Below are positions 12,386 through 25,122 of a stretch of 64,000 bases of DNA, piece after piece. The stretch spans positions 24,341,400-24,405,399 of the forward strand of contig CM049322.1 in the NCBI GenBank assembly GCA_026874595.1, given 5' to 3'. The notes below the pieces were generated by a model. The model was not told the DNA's origin and did no database searches. It saw nothing but the letters and a program-made list of their open reading frames with translations. A program made the position numbers and the translations under genes. Origin of the DNA: Sipunculus nudus (Eukaryota; Annelida; Sipuncula; Golfingiida; Sipunculidae). How positions within the stretch are numbered: the first letter of the stretch is position 1; every line of letters starts with the position of its first letter.

Positions 12386-13317
12386 TATATGTCCATTATT
12401 GCTTTATCTCAACACGTGCACGGTATCTCATTCAAATTGCAGTCCCCAGGTGGCAGTGTGGTCGGCATAACATAGCCTTGACCAAAAGAAAGTCTGGAAA
12501 GATCCATCTCGAAAACTGGAAAATCTCAGACCGTTAATAATCCTCCGCCAACATTCTTGGTTACCTCATCCGAATTATAACCAACACCCTGACCAGATTT
12601 CGGTGTACTGGTACGTAAGGTCAGGAAATGTATTGATCCAATTCAAGAGAATAGTGTCAGTGTGTGTCTCTCACCACCAACTGCATAGATGCACCACAGG
12701 TCAGCTCCGCCCACCAGTACAAGGTAGGTCCCAAAAGAAAGAATATAGGTACTTGTACACCTTCTCGAAATTAAGAAATAAATGTTCTGCTTTTTATTAA
12801 TACCCGTTTACCATTGTGCAGTATACAGGCCTATGCTATAGGTTAGTAAGTTATAACGTATTAGCATGTGGGTTTGTTTGTGATGTTGTTTCAGAACCGA
12901 GACTGACTAGTCCTGAATGTGAGTGAATGATGCAAACTGTGAATCACGGGCAAAATTTAGAAATTACTTAAATTTAGCAATATATGCTTTTTATTCTTTC
13001 CTGAAAATTGTGCTACCAATGTCAGAAATAGTAGGCTTTCCTTGAGATGTAGAATCACGGGTATTATACTGCTGATAGTTTTTTTTTTAAACGTCACACA
13101 GCCTCATGTTTTTTTATGAAAAAAAAAAACTTTTTTTCTTCTGGGAAATGGGCTCAGATTAAACAAATTCATTATAAAGATTTTTATAGGAAAATAATTT
13201 ATATTTCAATATAATGGAATCTAAATAATACGTTTGTTTGCACGACAAAGTACAACACACTGATCATGTAGTAGTTTCAGTTTCTATTTTATTTAAAATG
13301 CGGGCGGCAAATATACA
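12386..13317. other. Spacer, no gene supported
   Basis: Contains poly-T and poly-A runs at about 13080-13140. No convincing coding frame. Confidence 0.5.
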
Positions 13318-13775
13318 TACAGCAGTACACGACATATAGCAGTACACGACACGTACGGCATATAGCAGTACACGACACGTACGACATATAGCAGTACACG
13401 ACACGTACGACATATAGCAGTACACGACACATACGACATATAGCAGTACACGACACGTACGACATATAGCAGTACACGACACGTACGACATATAGCAGTA
13501 CACGACACGTACGACATATAGCAGTACTCGACACACACGACATATAGCAGTACACGACACGTACGACATATAGCAGTACACGACACATACGACATATAGC
13601 AGTACACGACACGTACGACATATAGCAGTACACGACACGTACGACATATAGCAGTACACGACACGTACGACATATAGCAGTACACGACACATACGACATA
13701 TAGCAGTACACGACACGTACGACATATAGCAGTACACGACACATACGACATATAGTAGTACACGACACATACAAC
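13318..13775. repeat. 26-bp minisatellite, about 17-18 copies
   Basis: The unit GCAGTACACGACACGTACGACATATA recurs every 26 bp with few substitutions (mostly CGTACG to CATACG). Three successive units make 78 bp, so all three minus-strand frames stay open for over 160 codons. Those frames are artefacts. The CGTACG core is palindromic. Confidence 0.95.
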
Positions 13776-14468
13776 AAACACTGGACGGAAGGAAGTGGTT
13801 ATGACAATAAGTACGGTTCTATTGTCTTGTCAAATTAGAACAATATTCCTCGTCGGGACGTCGTATTCAGTTTCCAAGGGACCATTTACACGTTAATTTA
13901 TACCACAGTATATGTCTATACACAACAATACACGTTCTGACAGTCACCAACAGTCAGGAATCAGGTACCAAGTACTGAAACTCGCCTGCAGATGGCAGCA
14001 CCTATTAAGTTACACGTCTATTTAAGTCCGAGGTTTACTTGTTACGTGTACTTTCTGTGAAAACGTGTCTGCATCTTCAACAAGTATCATTGAAACCATG
14101 GGTACATCAGTAAACTCAAGAAATTCGGGACACTGTAAATATTCCATTATAATTAAAGACATGCAATGTCTGTAGTGGTCCACCGACATTCCTCCTAGTG
14201 ATACATGCTGTACGTTACCTAGGTAAGTATGATGGTTTGCGAATTAATGTTCTTCCTTTTGCGATTTTAATTACCAATTAATAAATGACGTGCTTCTCAC
14301 TCAATTTTAAATTTCCCTTTCTAACTCAGTACTTTATGGAATAAACAACTTTACAATTTACAGTGAACACAAACAGGTTAAAAGCTGAAAATATGGTAGT
14401 GTTTGTCTTAATACTGTTAACAAAGAGAATTTTCATTACAAGACAGTACCTTTCTCGTATAAACACTG

Positions 14469-14473
<5 letters not shown>
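13776..14473. other. Intergenic DNA downstream of the KSPxPM gene
   Basis: No gene recognised. The 3'UTR of the minus-strand gene ending at 14693 may extend into this stretch, but I could not identify a clear AATAAA site on that strand. Confidence 0.4.

Positions 14474-14544
<71 letters not shown>
14474..14544. repeat. (AT)n microsatellite in the probable 3'UTR
   Basis: About 35 perfect AT units lying 150-220 bp downstream of the stop codon of the minus-strand gene. Confidence 0.95.
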
Positions 14545-14549
<5 letters not shown>

Positions 14550-14611
14550 GGACAACAAAATATGTTGTATTACAAGCTGAGACGTAAAAAAAATGATCAG
14601 ATGTGTTTGGC

Positions 14612-14679
14612 AGTCTTTGCAAGTGATGGTCTTTGTGGGTGACGGTCTTTATGGGTGATGGTCTTTGTGAGTGATGGTT
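14612..14679. repeat. 16-bp tandem repeat, four copies
   Basis: The unit GGTCTTTGTGGGTGAT is repeated about four times with small changes, just beyond the stop codon of the minus-strand gene and so probably transcribed in its 3'UTR. Confidence 0.75.
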
Positions 14680-14692
14680 ACAGGGATGGACG

Positions 14693-16131
14693 TTAATAGG
14701 CGAGCTGAACCTGACAGGGGGAACTTCGATCTTGGTTATCCTGGTTGTTACCGTCGTCGTCATGGTAACTATCATTTCTCGCTAGGTATTTGTTTTTGAA
14801 CATCTGCGCTGTATTCACCGAGGATGACCTCAGCAACCCAACTGACCCGGAATCACCGTCATGCACCTGTACTAAATTATTAAATTTAACTTTCCTGTGC
14901 GCATGCGTTTTGGGTTGGGACCCCGCCGTACAATGCAGTTCTGTGTCCATGGGTGTGGGTGTTTTTATGCCCCTGCGCCGCAATGCTCGGAACGCTGATA
15001 AAGACGGGGTCGAAGTGAACCGCGAGGGGGGGTTATTTGACAGGTCTGAACTGTCGATGTTGCTCTCTATCTCTTCCATTGGCGACGGGGATTTTATTTT
15101 TCCCCTCTCTATGGAAGATCGCAGGTCCATCTTTTTGGCCTCCTGGCTATTTTCGTCATACGTTTCCATGGGGACGGGGGACTTCATAGCGCGTCTTGAG
15201 CACCATGTTCTCACACAGCCCTCTCGCGGACTCTTTGCATCTCTTGGGCTTCCATCAACCGTTTCCATGGGAACAGGTGACTTTGAGATTTTCTTTATAG
15301 TCCTTTTACTTGCCTCTCTTGGGCTCTCATCAGTCATTTCCATGGTGACAGGAGATTTGGAGTTCCTGCCGTCTAGGGACTGAGTAACTTTCCCCTGACC
15401 ACGCGGTGTTTCTGGGGGTTCGGGGGAGGTGGTCATGCAGTAAGTTCGTCTGATCTCGCTGTCACGAGAGTTGGTGTGGGTGTGTTTGACTGGTCTGTGT
15501 TCAGATTTTGCTGGCGCTGGGACGACCGATTTGAAATCTTTCTGTTTTCTGGGTCTGAAAAGGGGCAGTCTTTTACAGGAATCTAATTTCTGCATCGGCA
15601 GTGTGTTTGAATGTTTCGGCTTAGTTTGAGGATTGCTTGGGAACCTTTTGCTATTCTCGCGAGATTCTCGCAGTGTGAACGTCGGACAACGAGATGCAGA
15701 GTAAGACAAAGTTTTTTTACCGAGTGTCAATGACGTGTCAGTATCGTCTGTGGCGTCAGAACCTCTTGATGATTCACTGTCGTCATGCTCCCCGTCACTC
15801 TCCCACAAGTCCACGTCATCAAGAGACACGCTGGTCGGATGAACAGGGAGCCGGGTAACGCGCGGGGTTGATGGCACGGTCATAGACAAAGACAACTTGT
15901 TTTTGGCACATGTTTGGGTTTGACTTTGGAGTTTTCTCCTGCGTCCACGGGCTGTCGTTATTGGCTTTGGTGGACCTGAAGGCTTCGGGCGAGGACTCTG
16001 TTCTTTGGTTCTTGGACTTACGTCACTTTCTGATGTTTCAATTAATGGCGACAGTGGTGCCCGATTCTGCGTCCGTGACTTATCGATACATTTAGGGAAG
16101 ACGACACTTTGATCTGAAGATGACGTGGTAC
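14693..16131 (-). CDS. Terminal exon of a KSPxPM-repeat protein with a PP1-docking motif
   Basis: This 1439-bp exon follows a good acceptor (TTTTTTACAG, reading the minus strand) and ends at TAA (14695-14693). Joined in phase to the exon at 17917-17797 it gives a 519-residue protein, of which this exon supplies residues 41-519. The sequence is rich in Ser, Pro, Lys and Arg and looks disordered. Five spaced repeats are visible near residues 299, 324, 357, 387 and 430 (KSPVTMEM, KSPVPMET twice, KSPSPMEE, KTPTPMDT). Each contains an SP or TP dipeptide of the proline-directed kinase type. A KVKF sequence at about 454-457 fits the RVxF consensus for protein phosphatase 1 binding. An acidic stretch lies at about 144-170 and basic clusters at about 102-107. 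A regulatory or cytoskeletal role under CDK and PP1 control is an inference. No family was recognised and no enzyme domain is present. Confidence 0.85.
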
Positions 16132-17428
16132 CTGTAAAAAATATACACAAGTTATAATCATTTACACATATTTAGCAAATACATGTATATGCATGATTTT
16201 TTACAACTCATATGACTACATTTTTGCTTATGTAAGAAACAGAATTAAGTCAAATGTAAGCTTTTTTATTAAATGAAACATAATATGTGAATTTATTATG
16301 AATAACGGTAAAGGATATAACAACAGTTACATATTGATAATATCAAATACATGATAAAGATGTGCTTCAGTGACTTACAAAGGGTGGGGTTTAATCATAA
16401 TTACAAACTATGTTACTTGTTACTTTTAATGAGTTTGCCACTAACATTCTTTGAGTGGAACCAAACTATGATGGCTTGGAATGTTGAGCAGTCAACTTTA
16501 CTGAACAAATGGCATAAACATACCAAATAACCTCTACCACACACAATATTGTCACATAAAAAAATGTCAGTTTGTCATGACTCTAATTCCAATCTGTAAT
16601 ATGTGTAATGAAGTGAAATCTTTTAGAAATAACTTTAAAACGATGACTTATAATATGGCATGATAAACTCGTTTCCATGAGATTGTGAAACGCAGTTATT
16701 AAAGCACAAGTCAAATAATTCATGCATATTTCGATAATTCGAAGCAAAACTATGTTTTATTGTGAAATAACCAGCGGCGGATCAAAGGGGTTCTCAGGGG
16801 ATGTTTGCTTCCTATTGTTTTCCCAACACTTTAATATGTTGTTTGTTTCTGAAGCGAGAATATTCCTTGTTATTTAATAAAAAAATCGTTTCTTATCTTC
16901 TGAAAATTTGAAAGTAAATGGTGACACCAATTCCGCAGTGAAGGAGGGGAACCACACTCCCACACCAACTACCAAAGTGCAAGGGAAAATAGCCCCCCTG
17001 AGACAGTATAATATATGGATCCTATATGATTACATAATTATTTCTCAGGAACCAGAATTGAGCAAAATTGACGCTTTTGAATATATGGAACATTAAAAGA
17101 TGTAATATTATGAAGTACAATATATTATTATATATTCTAAGACTAAAGTATACAAAATATATAAAATGTCAATTAACAATAGTATTCCATTCCTTTTACA
17201 CTTCAGTCAATGTGTAAAAAAAAACTAACAGATATTTCAGTCAATATGTAAAATGCGTGAAAATTTACAAATTGACTGATTTTACACATTGACTATTACA
17301 TATGTGTGTGTGTGCAAAATTAATGGTTTTGCATGCCTGTTAACCCGAACTATTCGTGTAATGTAGCCTGTGAAAGAGTTTTGTCACATTGCTGAAATAT
17401 TTTAAATGTGTGTAAAATGTGGAGGAAC

Positions 17429-17477
<49 letters not shown>

Positions 17478-17796
17478 CTGCAGTCACAGTCCGTGCTCTA
17501 TAACTCTGGCCTGTTGTATTTACATTATGTGTTACGTCCGTGACCTACAAGGTATAACCCTAATTTCTTGTACTTTACGTGTCCTGTCCGTGGTCATGTC
17601 TATAATCCTAACGTCCTTCATTACATTCCATGTTCTTCAGTACCCCTGCATGGTTTTCTATATCAATTACGGCGTGTCCATGGTCTAAATTTTGTAATCT
17701 ATACCTTTAGTGTTACACATGTATTTTTTGTTCGAAGAATTTGGTAAATTTATTTAAAAGTAACTGTATAGCCTGTTTTGGCTCCTTGTAACATAC
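16132..17796 (-). other. Intron of the KSPxPM gene
   Basis: A 1665-bp phase-1 GT-AG intron, read on the minus strand, with donor GTATGT and acceptor TTTTTTACAG. It carries a TA microsatellite. No further exon was seen inside, but a small one cannot be excluded. Confidence 0.75.
17433..17475. repeat. (TA)n microsatellite
   Basis: About 21 TA units, within the intron of the minus-strand gene. Confidence 0.95.
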
Positions 17797-17917
17797 CATG
17801 CCACGTGTCTGTTCCCGCCTTGTATTCCTCAACTCTCCGCCTCACGTGTTGTTTGACGTCATCAGCGAAGCTCTGAGGAAACGTCTTGTGAAGCTTGGAA
17901 AGTGACGTCAGAGGCAT
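17797..17917 (-). CDS. First coding exon of the KSPxPM-repeat protein
   Basis: The minus-strand ATG at 17917-17915 opens a 40-codon frame beginning MPLTSLSKLHKTFPQSF and ending after the first base of a glycine codon at a consensus donor (G|GTATGT, donor at 17796-17791). The leftover G plus the GT that starts the exon at 16131 restores a GGT codon in the large open frame, so the phase agrees and supports the join. The peptide looks helical and basic (VRRRVEEYK). A purine sits at -3 of the ATG. I chose this start because it opens the frame directly ahead of a strong donor. A further upstream noncoding exon is possible. Confidence 0.75.
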
Positions 17918-20889
17918 TGCGTCACCGAATTAGAGCAATCTGAAATTAGACCAAAGATAAAATTAGCAAATATCATAACATGTATATAGTTCAGACACTG
18001 ACAATTAAACAGGAATCTGCTCAGTATGGCGCGGGTTAAACATTACGTGACTGTCATATTTAGGCCTATTTGTAGGTATAGGGCGAACTATTTAAAATCT
18101 GTAGGTGTCCTAGAGATGACGTACAATTGACACAGCAGTCTGTTTCCTGAGCAGTCCGACACTGCCAGACACACCCGTATTTTTTACATTCCAGCAGCAC
18201 GTGTGCTTTGTACGTCTTCAGAATGGAGTGGTACTATATTCGGCATTACTACATATGGTATATAATCATATATGTTAATTAGTCGCTTCCCGCTATCCCT
18301 TGCGACAGGCACGTCTGTTCATCAAGTCATCATGTACAGGTAAGCATGTTTACGTCAGAGCTCGTGTCTACAGCCGAGGTACAGGTGTCCATCAGACCGG
18401 TGGCTAATTAATAGTAAACCTGGAACCAGGCCTGAGACATCTGTTGTGACATGTTTTATCGAGGGTTTGACGAGTGAACAATAACTGCATGCTGGTATAT
18501 GGTGCAAGTTTTTTTTCTGAAACATGGCGCTACATTGGGTATACGTCTGATGTACTGTAATATCAAGCTAATGGGTTCTTGCAATCGATGACACGCTGTT
18601 CGGTTGTTTAGGAAATATTATGTCTGTCTAATAAAATTTATCCTCGTCCCCCATTATTTTGACTTGTCCATCATTCTACTGCAAGTCCACTTAAACCATG
18701 TCATACACTGAATGCATAAAACTGGGGCAACTGCACATGCATGTATTTAAGATGACATCCTTTCTGATTAACGGAATATGGATTAGGCCTAATTATAATC
18801 ATCGCCTGCTCATGTATGGGTCTATTTCATACATAATTAATCAACATCCATTTAGCGGGGAAACACTGCCCATTTTGACAAACTGTAAGGTGTGCGCGTA
18901 TGTTTTGTCTTTTTGTATATTTTAACTAGAAATTTGCATTCCAAGGAATGCAAGCCTCTGTCATGTTGGGGTCCTAATGTTGGATGCTTCTAAAACCGTG
19001 TTTGCATTCACTTATTCGGGTCATATTGCCATGGATGTTCATTCGTGCATATAGGTGACTCTACATTTGTAAATATTAATGGATGACATTCCTGGATTCG
19101 GATCCTGTGCCGGATCCACACCAAAATCTAATCGATTCTTCATTGGCCCTTTCCCGAAATGTCCTGAAAATTTCGTTCATGACTGATTGTGTGAGTTATG
19201 TTGAGAACATACACACACACAAACACACGAACCGGAATGCACGCGTACTCTTTTTTCGTAGGCAATGACGAAGATGTTAAATGACATGTGTATAGTCCTT
19301 ATAATTAAGACAGAGGTGGGAATTTGGCAAGAAAAGGTCAAGCATGAGGTAACAATTTGTCTAAATTGTGTAAAATTTCTCGAGCTAAACAACAGTTCTG
19401 AAAAGATGTGATACGTTATCTCATACAACAGTCCTATATCGACTCTTCTGATACAAATGTATCATTACTTAAATACACCTGTTTTAAATCATCAACACGA
19501 ATATAAAAAGAATCAACATTTATTATGAATGAGAGATTAAACATAATCCATGGTTTTAACCATCCTTAATCTGCCTTTCACCATGCAGGGTGTATGGAAT
19601 CGATCACCGGACCAGTGTGACCCCCGGGTCACCCCGAATGTACTAGACGTTAAAGCAGCGATAATTCCGTTAATGAGAGATTGATTTTTGAGCTCGGTTG
19701 TTGTCATAACATCGCCTTGTCTCACAACATCCGCCACTCAGGTATTTCCCAGGAATGTGTGTCAACAATTTTCAGTTTTTCCTTAGAATTAAATATTCCT
19801 GTTTTAAGGGACAAGTTGACAAGTGCATAATCTACAAACTTTAATTGTTCTCTGTAATCTCCGAGATAAAATATATCGTGATTTTACAAAACTATTTGAT
19901 GTTTAAGGGTAAGAGAGATTTAAAACGTTGATTCTATATATTTTCTCTTCCAATCAATGCTTAGTATTTTCAATCAAAAAGTTTTCAAAACATCAAATTT
20001 TTAATACATGTATATGGAGTTGTAATAACCGTGTAGTTAAGTTTTCAGCAAGCCTATCATAGTATGAATCATGGAAGTTCAAAGAATCACTTTATTCACA
20101 CACATACACGGGAACTGACGTGTATTTAGACGTCCTGTCCAGGACTGTGCTGCATTGTTATAGAAGAGGTTTACTACAGTCGGCTTTCGCTAAGCTCCAG
20201 GCCTGATTATCCCAGCTCAGACCATAGTGTAAGCCTCTCATAAAGAACATGGACAAACACATGAGAATTATGAACGGCTCGTGGGTTACGCTCAGCATTC
20301 CGAACAAGAGATCTTTTAAATCGATATACTATATATAGCCTCAAGAACCATGTTATCCTTCCGAGGGCACAATGCCCACACCGTCCACATCATGTCACCC
20401 AGCTGAGTGAAGGTTATTGCTGTAGACTTGAAATGTTTTGCTATGACTTGCAGAATGCAGTATGCTGTTCATACAATGTACACTGGGCCATGCTTTTGCC
20501 GAGTAAGCTGTTTTGTTTTAAATACGGTAAGTGATCTGTCAAGATGCCGTATCCATGTATGAGATTTTAAAAGACGAAAAATTGCATTACAGCATCACAA
20601 AATAAAAAAGTCAGGTATTGAACGGAGGTTCTATCAGGTTACAGTGTAATGAGAAACATGCTTTACAGAAACTAAGTATCACAATAAAAAAACTCTTTAG
20701 TTTTCAATCCAAAATTCAATATTTTGCTGTTAAAAAAAACACGACTTGATGGAATTATATATATCGATATACATCATGCACACTATAAGTATATATATGT
20801 TCACTATACTCATACTTATTGCATTCCTATTACTTGTTTATTTTATTCATCAGTCGAACGAAACCACGAGCATTGCAATGAACACACGG

Positions 20890-20892
<3 letters not shown>
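17918..20892. other. Upstream intergenic region, no gene supported
   Basis: This is the 5' side of the minus-strand gene, so its promoter should lie in the first few hundred bases. No clear TATA box or initiator could be singled out. A perfect short palindrome TTGCATTCCAAGGAATGCAA lies at about 18938-18957, resembling the hairpin ends of small repeats. Open frames here are under 90 codons and unconvincing. Confidence 0.45.

Positions 20893-20957
<65 letters not shown>
20893..20957. repeat. (AT)n microsatellite
   Basis: About 32 perfect dinucleotides. The isoleucine-tyrosine frames across it are artefacts. Confidence 0.95.
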
Positions 20958-20958
<1 letters not shown>

Positions 20959-23660
20959 GAGTATACATACTATACAAAGCTTTTTAACACAATATGTCTT
21001 CGTTTGTTTTCCGGAATCGTGAAATCGTTGTAAACTGTTACGAACTGAAAAGTCTTACAAATAACTGGACCAAGCAATAAAATTATATCAATGAAATAAT
21101 TAAAAATGTAAAATATGCAACGAAAATAAGATTACTGTGCAATACAATTTAAATTTCCCTGATAATAAATTAGTAATGTTAAGTCGAATGGGAGAGATTT
21201 ATATCTGTATATATGTTCTTTTATTTAGATATCTATAGATGTGCAGACAAACGACATGGAACCGGTACAGATATTGAGAGTCAGCTGATGAATACAAGAA
21301 GATCAGACAAGAATCATCTCACCAGAGTCCTAGTGGTACCTCTAGACTTGGCTCGTCATGCTTGTTCCGGATTTCAAACCATTAATGTTATTGTAAACAA
21401 CGAATGGCCGAGGTCGCTGTTCCCCGCGACTTGGAGTACAAATATTAAAGCTTTTTTTTTTAAGACGAGCTATTACTGGTCGTCGATCACAGATTTGGGT
21501 TTGTATACAGTTGGAGGCCGTGGTCAAAACATTATGTAAGCACTGCCGTATACCTAACATGTAATCTTAGGAGTGTACATATGTATTGCGTAAACACCAG
21601 TATATGTTGTAAAGATATGGAGTCGAGTCGGATAGGGAGGGTACAGGTATTCAGAGTACACCACTCTTTGTTCTGGTATGCCAAAACACCTCCACCAGGA
21701 ACAATTATAATTTATTAAGTAACACAGCTAGGCCTCAATGGTCCGTGTACTTAGGAACGCGACCACACAGATGTTGGCGGCCATGGTCACTGACTGTACC
21801 ACGGTCCCGTGTTTCAATAACCGGTCATATGGAGGGGGGGGGGGGGGTGACACTGCTCACATGATGTATGGCAAAGAGGTAGGGAAGAAATGACACTAAA
21901 ACAGATGAATTAAAGATGTAAAATAATACAGATTAGAGCTTTTTATATCACCATAAATTGATTTGTATTCTTGCTAAAGGCAATTTCATCTTTGTCATGT
22001 TAACATATGCATTATTAATAAACAGGTTTCGAAAGGTCCCGTGTAGATATCTAAATGAAGTCAGGTGTAAACAGTGATCCTGTAATATTTCTCTATCTGG
22101 AAGAATACCGACCCTGGCCATTTAACACAATGACCTTCACGTAGCCCACGGTATTTGTTTCTGGTATCGGTCATTTTCACTCGACAGCAGCTTAAAAAAT
22201 CCTGGAACGATAACCAGCCATCACTTTGCTGTCTCGCTGGTAAAGCCACATGCACCCGCTTTCAGTATACTAAAATTGCATGATAAACTGTAACCATATT
22301 GTGTATGAGTAATACTAGTTAATCAGAAAAATGAGGAAAAAGTCATTTTACTAAACTGAACTAACGCTCATATTTAGTGTATGACAATTTCGCAGCAGTT
22401 CAGTTCTGAACATCTCGACTACCTGCGTGTAAAGAAATAAAAAGCAGCACGAACCATGTGTCGAGGACCAATCTGTCTGTGACGTAGACCGTCACGTGTC
22501 ACCTGGACGTCTACCTCTGGTTTGTCGGTGAAGTTTTACCTTGATATCAGGAGTAGACCGGCATGCAAGTGACTATGGCTGTATTTTATTTATTGATTTC
22601 TTCTGCCATAGGTCTGGACATCTTGAACACCAACTGACTGTGAAAAGTAATAATTAAACACCGCCATGTTTGATCTGCCTCATGGACTGTAACATAGCCA
22701 GGCAGCGCACGAGAGTCTACCTGTTACAAGTCCGGTGAAGGCCGGATCAATTGCCGGGCTACTGTTAATCTTCCTGCTTCTAATGCCATTTTACACGGAT
22801 AATGCGGCGCTAATCCCGAGACGTCTATAATATTAAGCAGACTGCTGATTGTTTTTGTTTGTAAAACTGTTCATTGTTAAGCTGTTGATGAGATAGTAAA
22901 CATGTAATTGTGGAGAGTGATATCAGCGTGGCCAGGTGTGGTGGTAAGGTGCCTGGCTGGCAGGTCGGTGTTGTATATGAAAGGTCACTGAGGTTTTCTG
23001 TTACAGTGAGACACGTTACCTTATACAAACAGTGTGTCTCTCTCTCCGTCCCTTGTTCTCGGTGAGTACTTGTATCTGTAGGCACACACCTGACGTACCG
23101 TCACTGATTTCATAAATTTCATCAAAGCTTCTGACAGCATACAACCCATGACAACAACCCACCACGCTGAGCCAGCTTGTTATCATCTGGGAATGGGGTC
23201 AACGTTCATCAGTGGGGGCCTTTTTTATATAGACATTTTGTTTTTAAAGGCAGCAAATAAAAGGAGTAGAGGTCTGTGTTGTTACGGTTGTATAAAACAG
23301 CGTGATACTGTTTATTAATCCTTCACCGACACGGGTGTTTACAACTGCACGAGTGTACAGATCAATGCTCCACATGAGGTGTTTACAATGTGAGGGGGAC
23401 CCTGGACAGACTACAGTAGCGTGTTACACAGCGGAGTGACGGACTCAGTCGCAAGTTGTCAACATAATTAATGTTATCTGCAATAACCTCTAATCGCCTT
23501 AAGCTGGTAGACTCTCCAACTTCAAGGATATATATTTACTTCCGGCGTCTGCATAAAGGATCAATGTGTATATCAATGTACATACTTATGTCCACATTCA
23601 CACTGGCAGAGATCTAAATAAATAAATAATTCCAGTATACAGTCACATTTGTTCTTTTAA
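20958..23660. other. Intergenic DNA, no gene supported
   Basis: Contains a long G-run at about 21832-21847. A minus-strand frame at 22255-22061 is preceded by an acceptor-like TTTTAG and has a protein-like composition, but no partner exon was found. Nothing else is recognisable. Confidence 0.45.
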
Positions 23661-24115
23661 AGGGGCCATGTCACCTATTTGACCTTTATAAACAAAAAGT
23701 AATCCCTTGGTGCTTTTATAAAAATAGGCCAGGAAATGTGGATATCACCGCACACAGGCTGCTAGTTTCGTTTATATTAACGTGTATATAATATGTGGGG
23801 GCCCCAAAAAATAATCAAAACAAATTCAACAAGGGCATCTGGCAGTAAATCAAAGCTTTGCAATTGGCTTTTTTCAACAAGTGACCTTCCTATCTCCGCA
23901 TACTTATATGCAACCTACCACCTGAGGTTACATGTTTTTCCTGTTTCAACATTGCTGTTTACAAACATGTTGTTGATAAATAATTTCATACATCCGTCAC
24001 GCAGGCCTTTAAGAATTTTTTTCACCCAAAATAATGCTTAGATCATTAATATATATTCACAGAAGAAGCCAAAAATCACATAAATTCCTTTTCAATTTTT
24101 GGTTAATGGGCACCT
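23661..24115. mobile_element. TTAA-flanked MITE, possibly piggyBac-type
   Basis: A 455-bp segment bounded by TTAA on both sides (23657-23660 and 24116-24119) with short imperfect inverted ends, AGGGGCCAT on the left and ATGGGCACCT on the right. TTAA duplications are typical of piggyBac elements (established knowledge). There is no transposase, and the short ends leave some doubt. Confidence 0.5.
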
Positions 24116-24229
24116 TTAATTCTGCTATCATCGTTCACTGGACACATGAAAAAAAAACTTTCGAACAATTGTATTAAAACGGTGTCCGCCATTTCGTGAT
24201 CGCACATGTAAGCCTGTGGTGATATAATT

Positions 24230-24420
24230 AAGTTACCTGTCAGACAAACTTGACCGAGACACTAGTGTGTTTGTCTACCTGTTAGACAAACCTGGCGGTC
24301 TCCATGATGTGTGTGCCTTTGTCTACCTGTCATCCAAACCTGACTGTCTGTGATGTGTGTTTTTGTTTTCATTTCAGATAAAAGTGAGTCTGGTCTCCGT
24401 GATGTGTGTGATGTTCGATC
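24230..24420. repeat. Degenerate ~45-bp tandem repeat
   Basis: CTACCTGTYAGACAAACCTG-like units begin near 24232, 24275 and 24322, each followed by a GTGATGTGTGTG-like tract. A further related piece lies near 24536. Confidence 0.5.
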
Positions 24421-24861
24421 CCTGTCTGTCGGAGTAGCTAGAATGTGTTGGATGTGAATATGAATATCAGACTATATAGCACGACAGTGACCGTGACGGT
24501 GTTTGTGACAGATGTGTATGTGTGTGTGTGTGTTACCTACCTGTCAGACCAGCATGACGGCCTCAGTGATGTATATAATTCCCTGGCTCTGTAACGACTC
24601 GTTGTTATGGCAACAAGAATAAACCAAGTTAACACACCGCGTCCCTGAACTAGTTGTTATTAACTCGCACCTGAACTAGTTATAATAAACTTGAATATTG
24701 TAAGGTGTGACGACCAGCAAGATCTGAGGGTATCATAGAAAATGACAGCGGGAAGAAGATGAGTCAGACCGTATCCAAGGTAGTGTTATCAACAGCATCT
24801 GTCATCATCGATCAGTCAGCACTGAGAGACGAGGTCTGTCAGACCACGTTACCTCGACTTT
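24421..24861. other. Spacer, possible small exon
   Basis: A short frame from an ATG at about 24759 (MSQTVSK...) has a donor-like AAG|GTAGTG seven codons in. This is not enough to call an exon. Confidence 0.25.
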
Positions 24862-25122
24862 ATGAAAGCCGATAAACAGAGCATTCACTACGCTGACACC
24901 ACTGTTAATGTGTATTGCGGGTTGTGGCTTATGAAACGTCCCTCAAGTATACTGCACGATTTGGATTTGTTAGACACTGAATCGAACTATATACTCATAT
25001 CCCTCGGTAATACTTATGACGATAAATGCGCTTTCATTGTTGAGCTGAGAAGTGGTGAATGTATGTTGCGCGACGAGGTGGTCCATAATAAAAACATTGA
25101 TCTGGTTTATTTGTTATGGTGA
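24862..25122 (+). CDS. Hypothetical small ORF, unrecognised
   Basis: An ATG-initiated 86-codon frame with mixed codon use and a protein-like composition (no low-complexity bias). It ends ILISLGNTYDDKCAFIV then a cysteine-containing tail. The frame opens just after a TGA at about 24823, so no long upstream extension exists in this exon. No signal peptide, membrane segment or known domain was recognised. It may be an exon of a larger gene, a gene fragment or chance. Confidence 0.3.
   Translation: MKADKQSIHYADTTVNVYCGLWLMKRPSSILHDLDLLDTESNYILISLGNTYDDKCAFIVELRSGECMLRDEVVHNKNIDLVYLLW

Noticed and set aside
13264-13781. Three 162-168-codon minus-strand frames
   Set aside because: All three frames are open because of the 26-bp repeat. 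No start context or domain.
14790-15383. 197-codon plus-strand frame
   Set aside because: Antisense shadow of the KSPxPM exon, which has the better splice sites and protein features.
20724-21033. Isoleucine/tyrosine-repeat frames over AT arrays (also near 2794, 14363 and 17419)
   Set aside because: Direct translation of AT microsatellites.
22061-22255. Exon-like minus-strand frame after an acceptor-like TTTTAG
   Set aside because: No partner exon, clear donor or domain. Kept only as a possibility.
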